Of a stretch of DNA of 64,000 nt, positions 17,768 to 25,513 are shown piece by piece; positions within the stretch are counted from its first letter, which is position 1, and each line of letters begins with the position of its first letter. Source of the stretch: CAWCKS01 sp963763485 (GTDB taxonomy: Bacteria > Pseudomonadota > Alphaproteobacteria > Rhizobiales > Xanthobacteraceae); NCBI GenBank assembly GCA_963763485.1, contig CAVXOW010000006.1:186001-250000 (forward strand). Reading direction: 5' to 3'. The notes beneath the pieces were generated by a model, which was not told the DNA's origin, ran no database searches, and worked only from the letters and a program-made list of their open reading frames with translations. A program made the position numbers and the translations under genes.

Positions 17768-18651
17768 TGGTGCTTCGTTCCGGGCTTGGGTTCAGCAGGC
17801 TTTGATATAGCTTTGACCTCCAACTTCGGCGCCGGTTTGGGTTCCGGCTTAGGCTGGGCCTTCGCCTGAGGCTCGGTTTTCGGCTCCGGTTTGTCCTTTT
17901 CTTTCAGAAGCTCACCGACGCCCTTTTCCAGAGACGCGAGGTAATCCGCGATACTCCAGCCTATCTTTTGACCATTCGTTGTGAGCTCGATCCCGCTCAC
18001 CAGGTCCGGTGCGGTCTCGAACCGGACATGGACTTCGCCCGAGAAGGTCTCGTTGAGCGCTTTTTGGATTGCCGCACGTTGCGCCGCAGGAAGGTCAAAT
18101 GCACTGCGCACGATGGCGGGCTCAGCTCCTGTCTTGAGGGCCTCGCCGAGGCCCTCCTTTGCCTTGACGTCCATCGCGCGCAAGCGGCGGATAAACACCT
18201 CGCTTATGCGTTCCTCCAGACTTGTCGTTGCAAGATCCGTCAACGCCTTTTGCGCGATGGCGAACACTTCCTGCTGGGTCCGGCGGCGGATGGCTTGATT
18301 GAGGTTGGCGGCGTCGTTTCGCAGCGCCTCCTGTCGCTTGGCGCTCAGTGCATCGGCCGCCTTGCGTGCTTCGTCGAGCAGTCGCTGGCGTTCGGCTTTT
18401 GCTTCGTCCGTCGCCTTGCTCAAAAGGGTAGCGCGCTGCTGGTCGAACTCGTCGTTCTTGCGCTGGAACTCATCGCGCTCTTTTTGCGCTTCGGTCTTTT
18501 TTGCATCAGCATCCGCAAGCTCCGCTGCGATCAACTTCTCGCGCGCGTCCACAGCGTTGAGGATCGGCTTGTAAAGATAGCGCTTCAGCAACCAGACCAG
18601 GATGATGAAGTTGAGCGCTTGCGCACCGACAGTGAACCAATCGATGAGCAT
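17764..18651 (-). CDS. atpF: N-ATPase b subunit with delta-like C-terminal part
   Basis: Peripheral stalk subunit, 295 residues, much longer than a standard b subunit. One N-terminal membrane helix (FTVGAQALNFIILVWLLKRY) is followed by a long charged coiled coil to about residue 150. A region at about 170-235 (AIVRSAFDLPAAQRAAIQKA; LVSGIELTTNGQKIGWSIAD) resembles the C-terminal half of delta subunits. N-ATPase operons lack a separate atpH, and here the b chain appears to supply that function. The final 45 residues are Lys/Pro/Glu repeats like those on atpA. Four-base overlap with atpA. Confidence 0.9.
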   Translation of the reverse strand: MLIDWFTVGAQALNFIILVWLLKRYLYKPILNAVDAREKLIAAELADADAKKTEAQKERDEFQRKNDEFDQQRATLLSKATDEAKAERQRLLDEARKAADALSAKRQEALRNDAANLNQAIRRRTQQEVFAIAQKALTDLATTSLEERISEVFIRRLRAMDVKAKEGLGEALKTGAEPAIVRSAFDLPAAQRAAIQKALNETFSGEVHVRFETAPDLVSGIELTTNGQKIGWSIADYLASLEKGVGELLKEKDKPEPKTEPQAKAQPKPEPKPAPKLEVKAISKPAEPKPGTKHQ

Positions 18652-18654
18652 GAA

Positions 18655-18937
18655 TTATTTTCCAGCGGTTTGGGCGATCACGTGATTCCAGAATGGATTG
18701 GCAAAAATGAGAATCATCGAGACCACGAAGCAGTAGATCGCAATGGACTCGATCATTGCCAACCCAACAAACAAGGTGCGTGTGATCGTCGTTGCGGCAT
18801 CGGGCTGCTGCGCCAGCGAGCTTAGTGCCGTAGCGACCGCACGCCCTTCGCCGAGCGCAGGTCCGATCACCCCCCAGACCAATCGTCAGCCCCGCAGTCA
18901 CGATTGAAGCGATGGCAATGAGGGTCATGTTGTCCAT
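18655..18937 (-). pseudogene. atpE: N-ATPase c subunit, +1 frameshift in a G6 run
   Basis: Proteolipid of the rotor ring. The frame begins MDNMTLIAIASIVTAGLTIG and breaks at six C (plus strand 18870-18875). Removing one base gives an intact 93-residue product continuing GVIGPALGEGRAVATALSS and ending in NHVIAQTAGK. Two membrane helices are present, with glutamates at 30 (ALGEG) and 63 (AMIESIAIY), the ion-binding positions. As sequenced, translation would run into an unrelated frame and the ring could not form. A homopolymer insertion in a gene flanked by intact atpB and atpF makes sequencing error a serious alternative. The upstream frame stays open to 18506, so no early stop protects it. 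Confidence 0.85.
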
Positions 18938-18956
18938 GGTATTTCCTCTTCGTTGC

Positions 18957-19658
18957 TCACGCTTTGATGCTTTGCAGCGGTTTGGGCTTCAACTTGCGGC
19001 CGCGCGTTGCGGCTGCGATGTAAACTGCGGCCAGGATGCTGAAGATGTAGGCCTGCACCATGCCGGTGAGCAGGCCAAGTGCACTCATGGCGATCGGGAA
19101 AATGAAGGGCGTGATGGTTAGCAGAATGGCGAGAATCATCGTCCCGCTCATCATGTTGCCGAACAGGCGGACCGCTAGGGCCAGCGTGCGCGACAGTTCG
19201 CTGATGACGTTAAACGGCAGCATGATGATCGTCGGCTCCGCATAGGATTTGAGGTATGCGCCCAGTCCCTGCTCCTCGATGCCGAAAAACGGCACCGCCA
19301 CCGACACGCACAGCGCAAGCGCGGCGGTGGTCGAGAGCGACCCCGTCGGCGGCTCGTAGCCGGGTATAATGGTACAAAGGCTTGCTAATGCGACAAACAG
19401 AAAGAGCGTGCCCAGAAAGCCGATATACTTCTTCGGGTGTTGGAGGCCGACATCTTCGATTTGCTTCTCGATACCAGTGACAACGATTTCGAGCAGGTTT
19501 TGCCAGCGCGAACGTTTCAGTTCCGTAGAAAGATTGCGCGTAACGAGCTTCGAGCCGACGGCCAGCACGAACATCAGCGCCCAGGTGAACACAATCGTGC
19601 CGTTGAGTTTGAGAAACCCATGCTGCCAGAAGATCATCTCATCAGGACTAAGGCGCAT
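18957..19658 (-). CDS. atpB: N-ATPase a subunit
   Basis: Stator membrane subunit that forms the ion half-channels, 233 residues with five or six hydrophobic helices. The essential arginine is in ALAVRLFGNMMSG, with the usual Asn-Met after it; PLQSIKA closes the protein after a basic segment. The start overlaps the end of atpR by 11 bases, matching the 10-11-base overlaps upstream (atpD/atpC, atpC/atpQ). Spacing to atpE is 19 bases. No frameshift here. Confidence 0.93.
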   Translation of the reverse strand: MRLSPDEMIFWQHGFLKLNGTIVFTWALMFVLAVGSKLVTRNLSTELKRSRWQNLLEIVVTGIEKQIEDVGLQHPKKYIGFLGTLFLFVALASLCTIIPGYEPPTGSLSTTAALALCVSVAVPFFGIEEQGLGAYLKSYAEPTIIMLPFNVISELSRTLALAVRLFGNMMSGTMILAILLTITPFIFPIAMSALGLLTGMVQAYIFSILAAVYIAAATRGRKLKPKPLQSIKA

Positions 19659-19960
19659 AGCTGGTCTCCGCCGCCCGCGCGTCGTGAGGTTCGACTGGCG
19701 GGCGGGTCAGCCTTTTCACGATGAAGCGCGCCAGGACAAAGCCGAGTAGACACAGCAGCCAACGCTGCCAATCGTCGCGCCCGACGAAATAAAATCCAGC
19801 CAGGGCAATGCACATCCGCAGCAGCATGCTGCCGAAGAACCACAGCGCCGGGCTGTTCGGACGAGACACCTTTAATTACCGTCCACCAGAGGCCACCGAA
19901 GAAAAGCACGCCTAGCAACAGGCCTGCCGCCAATGCCGCCAGAAGCAATAATTCATTCAT
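19648..19960 (-). pseudogene. atpR: N-ATPase AtpR subunit, +1 frameshift
   Basis: Small membrane protein found only in N-ATPase operons, proposed to work with AtpQ in ring assembly or ion binding. The first frame gives MNELLLLAALAAGLLLGVLF and FGGLWWTVIKG. The rest of the protein (PALWFFGSMLLRMCIALAGF; LLCLLGFVLARFIVKRLTRP) is in the next frame from about 19,869. Net +1 base; the repaired length is 103 residues with three hydrophobic stretches. The second frame stops at 19648, giving the 11-base overlap with atpB expected from the neighbouring junctions, which argues that the gene was recently intact or is mis-sequenced. Confidence 0.78.
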
Positions 19961-20291
19961 CGTGATCCTCCTGTTCGTCCCGAATCGCCTTGTCTTCCTT
20001 GGCTACCCAATGCCAAGCGTTGAAACAGCCGATGGCGAGTCCGGCCACCAACAGCGCCAGCGTCCACGCATGACCGCCCGGATAATGCCGGTCCAGCCAC
20101 ATACCGAGCGCTGCACCCAGCAGTGTCGGAATCACTACCGACCAGCCGATCAGCCCCATCATCCCCAGGCCGAACCAGACGCCCTGTGCGGAGTTACGCC
20201 GCGCCTTGAGCTTGCGTGTCGCCTTCGCCCCGACCTCCTCACTGAGCGATGCCTTCGGCTTCGCTGGCTTGTTTTGAGGTTCAAAGGTCAT
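19953..20291 (-). CDS. atpQ: N-ATPase AtpQ (AtpI-like) subunit
   Basis: 112-residue membrane protein of the AtpI/AtpQ kind. A charged Lys-rich N-terminus (MTFEPQNKPAKPKASLSEEV) leads to two helices: GVWFGLGMMGLIGWSVVIPT with LLGAALGMWLD, and AWTLALLVAGLAIGCFNAWH. A His/Asp/Glu-rich end follows (DEQEDHDE). In N-ATPases AtpQ and AtpR replace the AtpI of F-ATPases. I start at ATG 20291, which overlaps the atpC stop by 11 bases; the open frame extends to 20369 without family similarity. It overlaps atpR by eight bases. Confidence 0.85.
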   Translation of the reverse strand: MTFEPQNKPAKPKASLSEEVGAKATRKLKARRNSAQGVWFGLGMMGLIGWSVVIPTLLGAALGMWLDRHYPGGHAWTLALLVAGLAIGCFNAWHWVAKEDKAIRDEQEDHDE

Positions 20292-20673
20292 GGTGAAGGC
20301 TCGCCATGCGGCGGATGAGATCGCTTTCCATCTTTGCCAACACCGAGCGCACGCTTTGCTCGTGCTCATCCAGAGTCAGAAACTCTCGCTCCACTGCCTC
20401 GCGCAATTCACTGAGTTTGGTACCACCTAGCGCCCGACGAACGGACACCAGCACGTCCGGACCGGTCTTGATGAGCACTCCTTCATCCACGGCCACAAAT
20501 ACTTCGCCGTCAGATTCTGTTTCGTAGGTTAGAATCCCCGGCGCCAGCGCCGCGACGCAGTCCAGTCGGCGCGGCAGGATTCCAAACGACCCGTCGCGCG
20601 TTTCCGCGACAATGCGCGACACGCCAGTTTTTTCGTCAAAAATCTGGAACGGCAGGAGCACCTTAAGATTCAT
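20281..20673 (-). CDS. atpC: N-ATPase epsilon subunit
   Basis: Epsilon-type subunit of the central stalk, 130 residues: an N-terminal beta domain (MNLKVLLPFQIFDEKTGVSR, then GSFGILPRRLDCVAALAPGI) and a helical C-terminus (FLTLDEHEQSVRSVLAKMES). ATG 20673 gives the family N-terminus and an 11-base overlap with the atpD stop at 20663. The longer open frame to 20778 is inside atpD and is discarded. Confidence 0.9.
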   Translation of the reverse strand: MNLKVLLPFQIFDEKTGVSRIVAETRDGSFGILPRRLDCVAALAPGILTYETESDGEVFVAVDEGVLIKTGPDVLVSVRRALGGTKLSELREAVEREFLTLDEHEQSVRSVLAKMESDLIRRMASLHHDL

Positions 20674-22192
20674 GGACGCCGCCGGCATGTTCGAGGTTTG
20701 GTTGAGGTTTCGCGCCGCCATTGGGCCGAGGCTCTGGTGTGTCTTTGTCCTGCAGCCCGGCAACATCCTTCGATCCAAGCTCGGCTGTGGGCGTCAGGGG
20801 TTTTGCTTTTGCCTTCGCTTCGTCAATCGTCCCGATCATGTAGAGCGCGCTTTCCGGATAGTCTTTGAACTCATCGTTCAGGATGCGCTCACATCCATCC
20901 AGCGCGTCATCGAGGCTTACGAGCTTTCCTTTGAGTCCGGTGAACTGTTCGGTCGTGAAAAATGGCTGGGTGAGGAACCGTTCCAACCGGCGGGCACGGA
21001 CGACCACGTTGCGGTCCTCCGGCGAGAGCTGCTCCAGGCCGAGCATGGCGATGATGTCCTTGAGCTCGGCGTATTGCGCGAGCGTGCGCCGAATTTCCTG
21101 CGCCAAGCCGTAATGACGCGCGCCGACGATCCCCGGCGTGGCCATCTTGGAGCTCGATTGTAGAGGGTCGATAGCTGGAAAAAGCCCCTCGCTTGCCCGC
21201 TTACGCGACAGCACGATCGACGCCGAGAGATGCGAGAACGTATGAACCGCCGCAGGATCGGTGAAATCGTCAGCCGGCACATACACCGCCTGAATTGAGG
21301 TGATGGCACCGGTATCCGTGTTGGCGATGCGCTCTTCCAGCCCCGACAGCTCAGTGCCCATAGTCGGCTGATAGCCCAGCCGCGATGGCATCTGGCCCAT
21401 CAAGCCAGAGACCTCCATGCCGGCCTGGATGAAACGAAAAATATTGTCGACAAGCAGCAGCACATCATGGTGCTCGTCGTCGCGGAAATACTCGGCCATC
21501 GTAAGTGCTGCATGCCCGACGCGAAAACGGGCACCGGGGGGCTCGTTCATCTGACCAAAAAGCATCACCATGTTCGGCAACACGCCGGCTTTTTTCATCG
21601 CGTCGTAAAGCTCCTCACCCTCACGACAACGTTCGCCAATGCCGCAGAAGATGCTGATGCCCTCGTGATGACCGATCATGTTGTGGATCATTTCGGTTAG
21701 CAGCACTGTCTTGCCGACTCCCGCCCCGCCGAAAAGTCCTGCCTTGCCGCCACGCTCAAGCGGCACGAGGACATCAATGACCTTGATGCCCGTCTCAAAG
21801 ACTTCCGACTTGGTGGAACGGCGCGCCAGCGACGGCGGAGCCTGATGCACAGAACGCCATTCGACATCGGACAATGCCGCTTCGCGATCTATTGTGTTGC
21901 CGAATACGTCGAACATCCGTGAGAGAACCGCCTTGCCGACCGGTGCCTTCAACGGCCCTCCTGTATCCTCGACGGCCATTCCGCGCGCGAGGCCTTGTGT
22001 GGGAGTCAACGCAATCCCGCGGACGTGATGCGCATCCTGTTGCGCCAGCACTTCGATCACGATCTGTTTTTCAGCTCCAGTGCGCAGCACCGAGTAGATC
22101 GGCGGCAAATGGTCATCAAACCGAATATCCACGACACTGCCGCGCACCGAGACGATGACGCCGAGATTCGACAAACCGGGTTTTGTTTCCAT
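20663..22192 (-). CDS. atpD: N-ATPase beta subunit (catalytic)
   Basis: Catalytic ATPase subunit, 509 residues. Walker A is GGAGVGKT (about 155), the catalytic Glu lies in GERCREGEELY, and Walker B is LLLVDNIFRF; the signature GYQPTMGTELSGLEERI follows. The C-terminal 45 residues after TIDEAKAKAKPLTPT are Lys/Pro/Glu-rich and absent from most beta chains. It is the first gene of a nine-gene minus-strand operon, placed as in other N-ATPases where beta-epsilon leads. No strong Shine-Dalgarno is visible before ATG 22192, and the 969-base divergent region to ackA must hold its promoter. Confidence 0.94.
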   Translation of the reverse strand: METKPGLSNLGVIVSVRGSVVDIRFDDHLPPIYSVLRTGAEKQIVIEVLAQQDAHHVRGIALTPTQGLARGMAVEDTGGPLKAPVGKAVLSRMFDVFGNTIDREAALSDVEWRSVHQAPPSLARRSTKSEVFETGIKVIDVLVPLERGGKAGLFGGAGVGKTVLLTEMIHNMIGHHEGISIFCGIGERCREGEELYDAMKKAGVLPNMVMLFGQMNEPPGARFRVGHAALTMAEYFRDDEHHDVLLLVDNIFRFIQAGMEVSGLMGQMPSRLGYQPTMGTELSGLEERIANTDTGAITSIQAVYVPADDFTDPAAVHTFSHLSASIVLSRKRASEGLFPAIDPLQSSSKMATPGIVGARHYGLAQEIRRTLAQYAELKDIIAMLGLEQLSPEDRNVVVRARRLERFLTQPFFTTEQFTGLKGKLVSLDDALDGCERILNDEFKDYPESALYMIGTIDEAKAKAKPLTPTAELGSKDVAGLQDKDTPEPRPNGGAKPQPNLEHAGGVHES

Positions 22193-23161
22193 ATTTGCTC
22201 ACGCTGATCCGATTCGGTTCGATTCAGTCCATACGCACCTTCGCGATCCATCGGTTTGGTTTTGCTTCTGTCGGTTGGAGTCTGGAACGGATGGCATGAG
22301 ATTCCTGATGAGGGTGCTTCGTGTTTGCTCATCCTCCGCCTACTGAGCCGCTAAATGAGCGGCGCTCATATATTTTCAGTCGAAGATACGTCGAAACAAC
22401 GCAATTGATCTCAGGTGATCGCTGTGAACAATCATCCGCTCAGGCTTGGCGAGCTTCCACTGACCTTCACTAACTGCAAATTCTACCACGGAACGCGCGG
22501 AGCTGGGACAATTGGAGCATTGACGGCGCCCCTACACAGTTAAGTTACTCCGGACGGCCCGCCCAAGTGTCTGATCAAAATCGCACATATTCGAGTACAA
22601 ATCCCTCAATAAGACTGCAAGCGTTTTCGGGCTTGAGGAAGGACGACCCTGAAACTGCCCCACTCTGCTAAACCGGATGGCGTCGCAGTCGTCATCGAAA
22701 GAGTACGCCAATCCATAACATGACAGGGTTCGTCATGCGACGGTCGAGGAGATGATCGGAACGTCCGTTTGCATGAGAGTTCCTGAGACGTCGACGCGTG
22801 TACGCGTGCATATATAAGATCCACGGGTTCAGATTATGAGCAATTTTGCACAGCATCATGTTTGGATGGACGTCACCTTAAAGGCCAGAGGGTAGTCCAT
22901 CTGCTTCCCTCATGCAGACGCATGCGAGGGTCCTCGACCTTGTCTCTGCTGAAGGGACGACGTCGTCCGACTTGAGACGACGCAAGTATCAATACCTTCA
23001 ATCGTTCGATACTCGCCTCGCGAAACCCACAAGACGCAACAAACTGATTTGCTCGCGCGCTGCAGGCGTTTCCCGATATGCTCATCAACAATTAGTTAGA
23101 CGGGTCAGCAAGCCCACTAGAGCCGGCCACACCGGCCAAGACCTCGGAGGCACGGCGCGAG
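22193..23161. other. Divergent intergenic region between atpD and ackA
   Basis: 969 bases with no gene I can support on either strand; the small open frames here lack ribosome-binding sites and family character. It must carry the promoters of the N-ATPase operon and of the acetate kinase operon. Only one possible regulator site stands out (22972-22985). Confidence 0.6.
22972..22985. promoter_or_regulatory. Possible FixK2-type box upstream of ackA
   Basis: TTGAGACGACGCAA fits TTGM-N6-KCAA but not the stricter TTGAT-N4-ATCAA. Activation from here would start transcription near 23020, giving a leader of about 140 bases before ackA. A chance match is quite possible. Confidence 0.35.
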
Positions 23162-24358
23162 GTGCGTACTCTTCTAACCATAAACGGCGGCTCGTCGAGT
23201 ATACGGTTTGCGCTGTACGATTTGGGCGACGATCCACCGCAGCGGCTGCTCGATGGGAAGGTCGACCGCGTCGGCCTGAGCGGCACGAATTTGACCTTCA
23301 AGAACGTAACCAGACAATCCCAGAATAGTCACACCGTCGGTCTCGGCGACGATCGTTCGGCGGTCATTTTTTTGTTGGATTGGCTGGAAACGCAGCTGGC
23401 GTTCGCTTCGGTCAAAGCCGTGGGACACCGCGTGGTACACGGGATGACGCACAGCGAACCGGAGCGCGTCACTCCAGAACTGATTGATGAACTGCATCGC
23501 ATCACGCCATATGACCCGGATCACCTGCCGCTTGAAATCGAGTTGATAGAGGCGTTTCACCGACGTTATCCTTCGTTGCCTCAAGTGGCGTGCTTTGACA
23601 CCGCGTTTCACCGCACAATGCCGCGGGTCGCAAGTCTACTGCCAATTCCACGGCGCTACGAGGCAGCGGGCGTTCGACGTTATGGCTTCCACGGTTTGTC
23701 TTACGAATTTCTCTTGGAGGAACTCGGACGTCTCGGCGACCCGGCGGCAATGAAGGGTCGCATAATCCTCGCCCATCTTGGCAACGGTGCGAGCCTTGCC
23801 GCTGTACGCAACGGCGAGAGTATCGACACCAGCATGGGCTTCACGCCGACAGCCGGGTTGGTGATGAGCAATCGCTCAGGCGACTTGGATCCAGGACTGG
23901 TCTCCTACCTGGCGCGCACCGAGCAAATGAGCGCGTCGCAATTTCAGGAAATGGTGAACCACGCGTCTGGGCTACTTGGAGTTTCCGAAACCAGTTCCGA
24001 CCTGCGCGATTTGCTTGCACTGGAATCCAGTGACATTCGCGCCGCGGAAGCCGTGGCGCTTTTCTGCTATCAGGCAAAAAAATGGATCGGCTCCTTCGCC
24101 GCGGCGCTGTGCGGATTGGACACGCTCGTCTTTGCAGGAGGCATCGGCGAAAACGCAGCGCTCATCCGGGAGCGAATCTGCGACGGACTGGGCTTTTTAG
24201 GCATCGAACTAGACCAAAAGCGAAACGCGAAGAACGCGTCCTTGATTTCGACTGACGGTGGTCGGGTCGCGGTACGCGTCGTTCAGACAGACGAAGAAAT
24301 CATGATCGCAAGGTCAGTCGTACGCGTCCTCGGCGTTGACTTGCAGAAGGACGGTTGA
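23162..24358 (+). CDS. ackA: Acetate kinase
   Basis: Converts acetyl phosphate and ADP to acetate and ATP in the cytoplasm. 398 residues with the sugar-kinase-fold motifs: phosphate-1 LLTINGGSSSIRFALYDL, the AckA signature HRVVHGMTHS, ARRYGFHG-like VRRYGFHGLSYEFLLEEL, the catalytic-region AHLGNGASLAAV, SMGFTPTAGLVMSNRSGD, and C-terminal VFAGGIGENAALIRERIC. The start is GTG 23162, with GGAGG 11 bases upstream. It leads an operon with glucokinase, a phosphoglucomutase/phosphorylase and phosphoketolase; the last enzyme makes its substrate acetyl phosphate. Confidence 0.94.
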   Translation: MRTLLTINGGSSSIRFALYDLGDDPPQRLLDGKVDRVGLSGTNLTFKNVTRQSQNSHTVGLGDDRSAVIFLLDWLETQLAFASVKAVGHRVVHGMTHSEPERVTPELIDELHRITPYDPDHLPLEIELIEAFHRRYPSLPQVACFDTAFHRTMPRVASLLPIPRRYEAAGVRRYGFHGLSYEFLLEELGRLGDPAAMKGRIILAHLGNGASLAAVRNGESIDTSMGFTPTAGLVMSNRSGDLDPGLVSYLARTEQMSASQFQEMVNHASGLLGVSETSSDLRDLLALESSDIRAAEAVALFCYQAKKWIGSFAAALCGLDTLVFAGGIGENAALIRERICDGLGFLGIELDQKRNAKNASLISTDGGRVAVRVVQTDEEIMIARSVVRVLGVDLQKDG

Positions 24359-24431
24359 GGTGAAAGCAAGCGCTAAGATCCTCAATACTTTCATTCGCAC
24401 CCTTAATGCATCGCGATGAATGGAGGAAAGT

Positions 24432-25382
24432 ATGGCTGCGCTGCGGGTAATCGGCGACATAGGCGGGACCTACGCCCGATTTGCCGTCGCAGAACGCGGG
24501 AAGTACAGCGAGCTTCAGCATCTGAGCGTGAGCAAATACGCTACCTTGAAGGATGCACTCGGCGAATATTTGGATGCGCTGCCGCGCGACATGCGTCCCA
24601 CCAGAGGAGCGCTCGCAGTTGCCGGTCCCGTGTCTGAAGATGAGGTGAAACTGACCAACCTCAATTGGTCTTTCTCAATAGCCGCGCTCAAGGCCGACTT
24701 GAGTATGAGCTCACTCGTCGTTGTCAACGATTTCGCAGCAACCGCAATGTCGGTTCCATACCTCCCGGAAGCTGACTGCTATCCTATAGGACCGCCTCAA
24801 CCGAAGACGAGCGGCCCGGTCGGCGTCATTGGACCCGGTACTGGTCTTGGGATTGGCGCGCTGGTGCCGGACTCCGGCAGATGGATCTTGCTCCCCGGCG
24901 AAGGTGGCCATTCAACGTTGCCGCCGGCTACGCAGGCGGAAAGCCTCATCCTTGAAGTACTCCGAACCCATTGGCGGCACGTCTCAGCGGAACGCGCACT
25001 CTCAGGCGCGGGCCTGGTGAATCTCTATCAGGCACTCTGTTCGATCGAAGGCAAACGTCCTGATCCATTGTCACCGGCAGATGTGACTGATCGGGCCATG
25101 CGTGGAAGCAATTCGACCTGCGTGAAAGCATTCGAGGTTTTCTGCTCAATGCTCGGGACTGTGGCTGGCAACCTGGCGCTCACCATAGGCGCAACCGGCG
25201 GCATCTACATCGCGGGAGGAATTCTGCTCCGTTTCAAGGAGGCGTTTGCCTCTTCTCCGTTTCGGGAACGTTTCGAAGATAAGGGTCGATTTCAAGACTA
25301 TCTGCGCAGAATTCCAACTCACCTAATTCTTGAGGAATCTCCCGCGCTCTTAGGACTTGCTAACGTTCCGCTAGAGCTGTGA
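24432..25382 (+). CDS. glk: Glucokinase
   Basis: Phosphorylates glucose with ATP to glucose 6-phosphate. 316 residues of the bacterial Glk (ROK-distant) type: phosphate loop VIGDIGGTYARFAVAE, GALAVAGPVSEDEVKLTNLN, catalytic-Asp region SSLVVVNDFAATAMSVPYLP, VIGPGTGLGIGALVPD, the sugar-binding Glu-Gly in LPGEGGHSTLPPAT, and a late TGGIYIAGGI. ATG 24432 is chosen because GGAGG stands 7 bases before it and overlaps the in-frame ATG at 24420. In this operon it would capture the free glucose released by the GH65 phosphorylase. Confidence 0.93.
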   Translation: MAALRVIGDIGGTYARFAVAERGKYSELQHLSVSKYATLKDALGEYLDALPRDMRPTRGALAVAGPVSEDEVKLTNLNWSFSIAALKADLSMSSLVVVNDFAATAMSVPYLPEADCYPIGPPQPKTSGPVGVIGPGTGLGIGALVPDSGRWILLPGEGGHSTLPPATQAESLILEVLRTHWRHVSAERALSGAGLVNLYQALCSIEGKRPDPLSPADVTDRAMRGSNSTCVKAFEVFCSMLGTVAGNLALTIGATGGIYIAGGILLRFKEAFASSPFRERFEDKGRFQDYLRRIPTHLILEESPALLGLANVPLEL

Positions 25383-25513
25383 CATCGTCGTGCTGCCATC
25401 GCGGGATCTGCGGCGCTGCGCGCTACGAGAGGAAAGCGAAGTTTGGCGGATCGGGCGTATCGGACGCCCGCCGTCCGAAGGCACTGAAAGACGCGAGCCC
25501 AACCGGAGGCCCA

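Noticed and set aside
22193..23161. Small frames in the atpD-ackA intergenic region
   Set aside because: None has a credible ribosome-binding site or recognisable product.
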